Origin: Eubacterium sp.
GTDB taxonomy: Bacteria; Bacillota; Clostridia; Oscillospirales; Acutalibacteraceae
Length of the DNA: 10,288 bases
Assembly: GCA_017543415.1 (NCBI GenBank)
Contig: JAFYGD010000187.1
Location: 1-10,288, forward strand
Reading direction: 5' to 3'
Shown here piece by piece: positions 6,871 to 10,288 of the stretch. The first letter of the stretch is position 1. Every line of letters begins with the position of its first letter. A model generated the notes under the pieces. The model had not been told where the DNA came from. It did not search any database and saw only the letters and a list, made by a program, of their open reading frames with translations. The translations under genes were made by a program, and so were the position numbers.

Positions 6871-6899
6871 ATTATACACTATACTAATTGAATAAGCAA
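6871..6899 (-). promoter_or_regulatory. Predicted SigA promoter for the sortase-like/membrane protein pair
   Basis: On the minus strand TTGCTT (6894-6899) and the consensus TATAAT (6871-6876) are 17 bases apart. The start would be near 6864, giving a leader of about 25 nt. No clear hairpin terminator follows rlmD in the 84-bp gap, so read-through from the upstream operon may add to expression of this pair. Confidence 0.75.
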
Positions 6900-6922
6900 G
6901 TAAAAACAGTTGAAATCCGTAT

Positions 6923-8080
6923 TTATTTTCTGCTCTTTGAAAGCTTTACAACGGTTTCAATATGTTTTGTAAACGGGAACATATCTACGGGCTGGATTTC
7001 GTTTACAAAAAAGCCTTTTTTTACAAGGTGTTCCAAATCGCGTTTAAGGGTAACGGGATTGCAGGAAACGTAAACGATACGCTTTGGTTCAGCCTTCACA
7101 ACCGAATCAAGGAATTTAACGCTTGCACCTGCGCGCGGAGGGTCCATCATTACAACGTCGAACCGCTCTCCCTCGCCGGCAATATATTCAAGGTACTCCC
7201 CTGCGTCATCACAGGTGAAATAAATGTTTTCAACGCCGTTGAGCTTTGCGTTTGATATTGCGTCCTTTACAGCGTTTCTGTTCAGTTCAACGCCGAGCAC
7301 CTGCTTTGCGTTTTTTGAAGCGATAATGCCGATTGTACCCGTTCCGCAGTAAGAATCAAAAACGGTTTCCCTGCCCGTCAGCTGTGCAAATTCAACCGCT
7401 TTGTTATACAGGGTTTCGCATTGAACGGGGTTTACCTGATAGAAGGAATCGGGCGAAATTCTGAACTTAAAGCCGCAGAGCTCGTCCTCGATATATCCCT
7501 TACCGTAAAGCGTTTTTGAGCGTTCGCCGAGCATCAGGTTTACCTCGCTGTTGTTGATATTATGCACAACGGTTGTAATTTGAGGATGCTCTTTCAAAAG
7601 CGCTTTAACAAAGTTGTTCCTTGACGGAAAAACAGGCGTTGCCGAAACTATAACAACCATAACCTCGCCCGTTTTGCAGCCCGTACGAACAAGCACGTGG
7701 CGCAGAAAGCCGTAGCCCTTCTTTATATCGTAGGGCGGAATTTTAAAGCTTTTACAAAGCTCGCGGACGGTGAGAATAATCCTGTCTGCATTTTCGTTTT
7801 CAAGCATACAGGAATCAACGGGAACAATAGTTTGCGAATTGCTCTGATAAACGCCCGACATAATACGCTTACGGCGGAAATCATAATAAAACGCCGCCTG
7901 AACCTTATTACGGTAATGAAACGGGTTTTCCATACCGATAATATTATTAACCTTACAAAAGCCCGAAAGCAGGCCTTCGAGCTGATTTTGTTTAAACTTA
8001 AGCTGCTCGGCATAGGTCATATTTGAAAGCTGACAGCCGCCGCAGCGCTTATTTACTTTACAGTTATAGTTTAAAACCAT
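6923..8080 (-). CDS. rlmD: 23S rRNA (uracil-C5)-methyltransferase, RlmD/RumA type, without TRAM domain
   Basis: This enzyme transfers a methyl group from S-adenosylmethionine to C5 of a uridine in 23S rRNA (U1939 for E. coli RlmD; B. subtilis RlmCD also acts on U747). The 385 residues hold the [4Fe-4S] cysteines C7-x5-C13-x2-C16 plus C91. Next come the SAM-binding motif FDSYCGTGTIG (241-251) and the substrate-site DPPRAG (313-318). The nucleophile is Cys340 in SCNP, and the general base is Glu375 in TKHIETVV. The protein starts only six residues before the Fe-S motif, so the N-terminal TRAM RNA-binding domain of E. coli RlmD is absent. The frame is open back to 8161, but that lies deep in corA and encodes no TRAM-like sequence. 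The ATG at 8080 has AAGGA at 8085-8089 and overlaps the corA stop by 10 nt, which suggests translational coupling. It is the last gene of the carboxypeptidase-corA operon. Confidence 0.92.
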   Translation of the reverse strand: MVLNYNCKVNKRCGGCQLSNMTYAEQLKFKQNQLEGLLSGFCKVNNIIGMENPFHYRNKVQAAFYYDFRRKRIMSGVYQSNSQTIVPVDSCMLENENADRIILTVRELCKSFKIPPYDIKKGYGFLRHVLVRTGCKTGEVMVVIVSATPVFPSRNNFVKALLKEHPQITTVVHNINNSEVNLMLGERSKTLYGKGYIEDELCGFKFRISPDSFYQVNPVQCETLYNKAVEFAQLTGRETVFDSYCGTGTIGIIASKNAKQVLGVELNRNAVKDAISNAKLNGVENIYFTCDDAGEYLEYIAGEGERFDVVMMDPPRAGASVKFLDSVVKAEPKRIVYVSCNPVTLKRDLEHLVKKGFFVNEIQPVDMFPFTKHIETVVKLSKSRK

Positions 8081-9006
8081 TTTTTCCTTTTTCCTATAAG
8101 AGTAAGCACTAAAATTACAGCAACGGAAAGCGCAATGACATATACGTAGCCGTATTTCCATTCAAATTCGGGCATTGATTTGAAATTCATTCCGTACCAG
8201 CCTGCAATAAGCGTAAGCGGAAAGAAAATGCTTGTAATAACCGTAAAAAACTTCATTGTATGGTTAAGCCTTAAATCAAGCAGGGCTGAATATGCGTCCT
8301 GCAGATGGGTAACGGAGCTTGAAAGCGAATCCACGTCCTCGCGCAGTCTTGTAATTTTAAGTCCGAGGTTTGAAATATAGCGCAAATCCTCGCTGTCAAA
8401 AATATAGTTTTCGTTTTCCTCAACTGCATCCGTTATATCAAGAAGCTGCTCATAGTAATTATGAAGGGTTAAAAGCTCCTTTTTAAGATTTAAAAGCTCA
8501 AGGCGAAAATTATCGCCTACCTTTTCCTTAACAACGTTTTCCTCAAGCTCGGCTATTTCGTTTCCCCTGTCCTCAATGTACTTAAAATCGTTTACGATAA
8601 GCGCGTCAAAGAAGGAGAAAATTATCTTTTCAAGAGTTGCGTTTTCAGCCGTGAACTTATTGACCGTTTCCATAAAGATTTTTTTGGTTGAGCCGTCGTA
8701 ATCCTCAACGTCAACAACTATAATCATATTCTTTTTTATATAAAGCGCAACGCAGTCGTCATTGCTTCTGCGAGTATCGGGCGCGGCAATGCGCAGCTCT
8801 GTAAAGGTATAATTATCATATACCTCAACTCCCGAACGGAAATGGCTGCTTGCAAATTTACAGTCGTCCACAGTGGTTTGGGAAAAGCCGAGAACGGGCG
8901 CTACTTTTTCAAGCTCGGCTACGTCAACATAACCTGCGGTAACGTAGTTTTCGTCAATCTTCCCTGCTTCAACGGGTTCAATTATATCTTTAATCTGGTA
9001 AAACAT
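8071..9006 (-). CDS. corA: CorA-family divalent metal ion channel
   Basis: This is a Mg2+ (or Co2+/Ni2+/Zn2+) channel of the CorA/MIT superfamily, acting as a pentamer in the cytoplasmic membrane. The 311 residues show the expected plan. A cytoplasmic alpha/beta domain (about 1-135) is followed by long helices of mixed charge (about 140-250) that form the funnel. Two C-terminal transmembrane helices (about 252-270 and 285-304) are joined by a short outer loop. The selectivity signature YGMNF is at 271-275, directly after TM1, and a basic KRKKWF ends the cytoplasmic tail. Length is typical. The ribosome site AAGGTG (9012-9017) sits five bases before the ATG. It lies 21 nt after the carboxypeptidase gene and overlaps rlmD by 10 nt. 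The actual ion preference cannot be decided from sequence. Confidence 0.94.
   Translation of the reverse strand: MFYQIKDIIEPVEAGKIDENYVTAGYVDVAELEKVAPVLGFSQTTVDDCKFASSHFRSGVEVYDNYTFTELRIAAPDTRRSNDDCVALYIKKNMIIVVDVEDYDGSTKKIFMETVNKFTAENATLEKIIFSFFDALIVNDFKYIEDRGNEIAELEENVVKEKVGDNFRLELLNLKKELLTLHNYYEQLLDITDAVEENENYIFDSEDLRYISNLGLKITRLREDVDSLSSSVTHLQDAYSALLDLRLNHTMKFFTVITSIFFPLTLIAGWYGMNFKSMPEFEWKYGYVYVIALSVAVILVLTLIGKRKKWF
8085..8089 (-). promoter_or_regulatory. Ribosome binding site deciding the rlmD start
   Basis: AAGGA on the minus strand lies four bases upstream of the ATG at 8080-8078, within the 3' end of corA. A second AGGA follows a few bases further upstream. This supports the 385-residue protein over a longer one starting inside corA at 8161. 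Confidence 0.65.
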
Positions 9007-9027
9007 TAAAACACCTTCTTCAGTGTA

Positions 9028-10173
9028 TCAGTAACTTGTGTTTGCGTATTTATCAATGTAGGAATACAGCTTTTTTGTATCCGAAAAGCGGCTTTCGTTA
9101 TCGGCTGAACCGAGAACCGCAACGGTATAGGTTTTGCCGCCGTCAACATAAACAGAGGTAAAGCAGCAGCCCGCGATTGTTGTTGTTCCGGTTTTGCCGC
9201 CCTTGTGCTTAGAGGAATAGTCCTTTAATTCATCAGTTGTTTTTACCGTATATTTAAGCTTATACTTTTTGGTTGTAAAGGTATAGCTTGAGGTTGAAAT
9301 TGCCTTGCGGAAGCTTTTGCTTTTAGGATAAATATACGCCATCTGACGGCATAAATCAAAGGCGGTTGAATAGTTGCTTTTTTCATCAAGCCCGTGTGGA
9401 TTTACAAAGCGGGTGTTCTTAAGCCCGAGCTTCTTTGCCTTTGCGTTCATCATATCAGCAAAGCCGCTTACGCTGCCGCCGATTTCCTCCGCAACGGCAA
9501 CCGCGCTGCCGTTTGAGGAGGGCAGAAGCATTGTGTAAAGCAAATCCTTATTGGAATAAACGTCCCCTGCTTTCATTACGGGGTGGCTGTATAAAGTATC
9601 TGCAGCGTTTTTGGAAATTTTGGTTGTATCCTTAAGCTTTGCGTTTTCAAGCAGGAGGATTGAGGTCATAACCTTTGTTGTACTTGCCTGTTTACGGCGC
9701 TGATTGATTTTAACTCCGTAAACCACCTTTTTATCCTCAACGCAGTAAACGCATACGGCTTTTGCGGTAACCTTTTTAACAACTATATTTTTTGTTGTTA
9801 CGGTTATATTTCTAATTGTTGGCTTTGCGGTATCGCTTTTAAGAACGAGTATGCGCCATTTGCCCGTTCGTTTTTTGCGCCACTTTTTTGGAAACACAAT
9901 TCTTATTTTTGCACTCGGCGCATCCTCGGTATGATAGGTTTTTATTGTTTTGTACTTATCCTTACCGCTTAAATAAAGCTGAAGGCGAACCGTTCTTCCG
10001 CCCGTTGCGGGCTTTACCGTTATTACACGCGAAAGCTTTTTATTATGGGATGCGGTTATTGACGAGGATATTCCCTTTACCGTTGTTTTTTCAGGCTGCG
10101 GCAGGGCATACGCATACTGCGGCAGCGACAGTAAAAACAAAAACGCCAAAGAAAATGATAAAAGCTTTTTCAT
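9028..10173 (-). CDS. Secreted D-Ala-D-Ala carboxypeptidase (peptidase S11, DacA/DacF-like)
   Basis: This is a penicillin-binding protein that trims the terminal D-Ala from peptidoglycan stem peptides outside the cell. The 381 residues begin with a signal peptide with an AYA cleavage site around residue 23. The three penicillin-binding motifs are intact: S164-T-T-K167 (SxxK, nucleophile Ser164), S219-S-N221 (SxN) and K327-T-G329 (KTG). VNPHGLDE (257-264) is also typical of S11. Two things differ from E. coli PBP5. A basic, beta-rich segment of about 105 residues (30-135) precedes the catalytic domain. The protein also ends about 50 residues after KTG, so the C-terminal PBP5_C domain and amphipathic anchor are missing. 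It may be freely secreted or held by the N-terminal region. The ribosome site is weak and distant (AAGGA at 10186-10190, twelve bases from the ATG). It is first in an operon with corA and rlmD. Confidence 0.93.
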   Translation of the reverse strand: MKKLLSFSLAFLFLLSLPQYAYALPQPEKTTVKGISSSITASHNKKLSRVITVKPATGGRTVRLQLYLSGKDKYKTIKTYHTEDAPSAKIRIVFPKKWRKKRTGKWRILVLKSDTAKPTIRNITVTTKNIVVKKVTAKAVCVYCVEDKKVVYGVKINQRRKQASTTKVMTSILLLENAKLKDTTKISKNAADTLYSHPVMKAGDVYSNKDLLYTMLLPSSNGSAVAVAEEIGGSVSGFADMMNAKAKKLGLKNTRFVNPHGLDEKSNYSTAFDLCRQMAYIYPKSKSFRKAISTSSYTFTTKKYKLKYTVKTTDELKDYSSKHKGGKTGTTTIAGCCFTSVYVDGGKTYTVAVLGSADNESRFSDTKKLYSYIDKYANTSY

Positions 10174-10208
10174 ATATTATTATAATCCTTATTAGTAAAT
10201 CTTAAATC

Positions 10209-10237
10209 ATTTTATCATAAAGCATTATTATATTCAA
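10209..10237 (-). promoter_or_regulatory. Predicted SigA promoter for the carboxypeptidase-corA-rlmD operon
   Basis: On the minus strand TTGAAT (10232-10237) and TAAAAT (10209-10214) are 17 bases apart, with an extended TGA before the -10. The start near 10202 gives a leader of about 28 nt. The -35 abuts the U-tract of the upstream terminator, so this operon begins directly after the previous transcription unit ends. Confidence 0.7.
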
Positions 10238-10238
10238 G

Positions 10239-10266
10239 AAAAAAAGGCGCTGATAAACAGCGCCTT
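10239..10266 (-). terminator. Intrinsic terminator of an upstream minus-strand gene
   Basis: A 9-bp GC-rich hairpin, AAGGCGCTG (10244-10252) and CAGCGCCTT (10258-10266), has a 5-nt loop. On the minus strand it is followed by a run of Us (A10239-10245 on the plus strand). It should end a minus-strand gene located beyond the right edge of the window. The 22 bases to its right are too few to identify that gene. Confidence 0.85.
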
Positions 10267-10288
10267 AATTTGTATTAAGATTAGTCAG

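Noticed and set aside
6839..6922. Terminator for rlmD
   Set aside because: Only a 4-bp AAAT/ATTT pairing near the stop was found, with no GC-rich stem followed by a T-run. I do not call one.
10267..10288. End of another minus-strand gene at the right edge
   Set aside because: The terminator implies an upstream gene, but 22 bases are not enough to assign a frame or stop codon to it.
1..10288. Mobile elements, CRISPR arrays, tRNA/rRNA genes, phage or defence genes
   Set aside because: No repeat-spacer pattern, terminal inverted repeats, transposase or integrase motifs, or tRNA-like cloverleaf were seen when reading both strands.

Overview
The window looks like chromosomal DNA from a low-to-mid-GC Gram-positive bacterium of the class Clostridia, perhaps Ruminococcus/Oscillospiraceae-like. 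That placement is inferred from strong AGGAGG-type ribosome binding sites, SigA-like promoters, a Lys/Glu-rich lipoprotein, a GPH sugar symporter and an S11 D-Ala-D-Ala carboxypeptidase. Nearly everything is on the minus strand. Two plus-strand genes interrupt this, each ending at a hairpin terminator that also serves the converging minus-strand gene. I see no mobile elements, CRISPR arrays, tRNA or rRNA genes, and every complete gene appears intact.

Layout from left to right. (1) 2-397 (+): the C-terminal half of a polar amino-acid ABC transporter ATPase, cut by the window edge, followed by a bidirectional terminator. (2) 4399-432 (-): a tightly packed operon mltG - thyA - folA - GPH-family symporter. 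Gaps are 4 and 9 nt, then an 11-nt overlap. It pairs a murein transglycosylase with the dTMP/tetrahydrofolate cycle (ThyA makes dihydrofolate, FolA reduces it) and a sugar:cation symporter. (3) 4400-4522: a compact divergent promoter region with back-to-back SigA-like promoters. (4) 4523-5236 (+): a secreted lipoprotein with a DUF4430-like domain on a charge-segregated linker, followed by a second bidirectional terminator. (5) 6838-5264 (-): two genes with their own promoter, a short membrane-anchored protein that resembles a sortase lacking the catalytic His and Arg, and an unrecognised protein with four predicted membrane segments. (6) 10173-6923 (-): an operon of an S11 (DacA/DacF-like) D-Ala-D-Ala carboxypeptidase, a CorA-family metal channel and a TRAM-less RlmD-type 23S rRNA m5U methyltransferase. 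A promoter and an upstream gene's terminator precede it.

The shared theme is the cell envelope (MltG, carboxypeptidase, lipoprotein, sortase-like protein, membrane protein) mixed with housekeeping metabolism. I do not see convincing evidence of a whole undescribed system. The most unusual element is the two-gene cassette of the degenerate sortase-like protein and its four-TM partner, followed by the DUF4430 lipoprotein and the unexpected gene company of the folA-coupled symporter.
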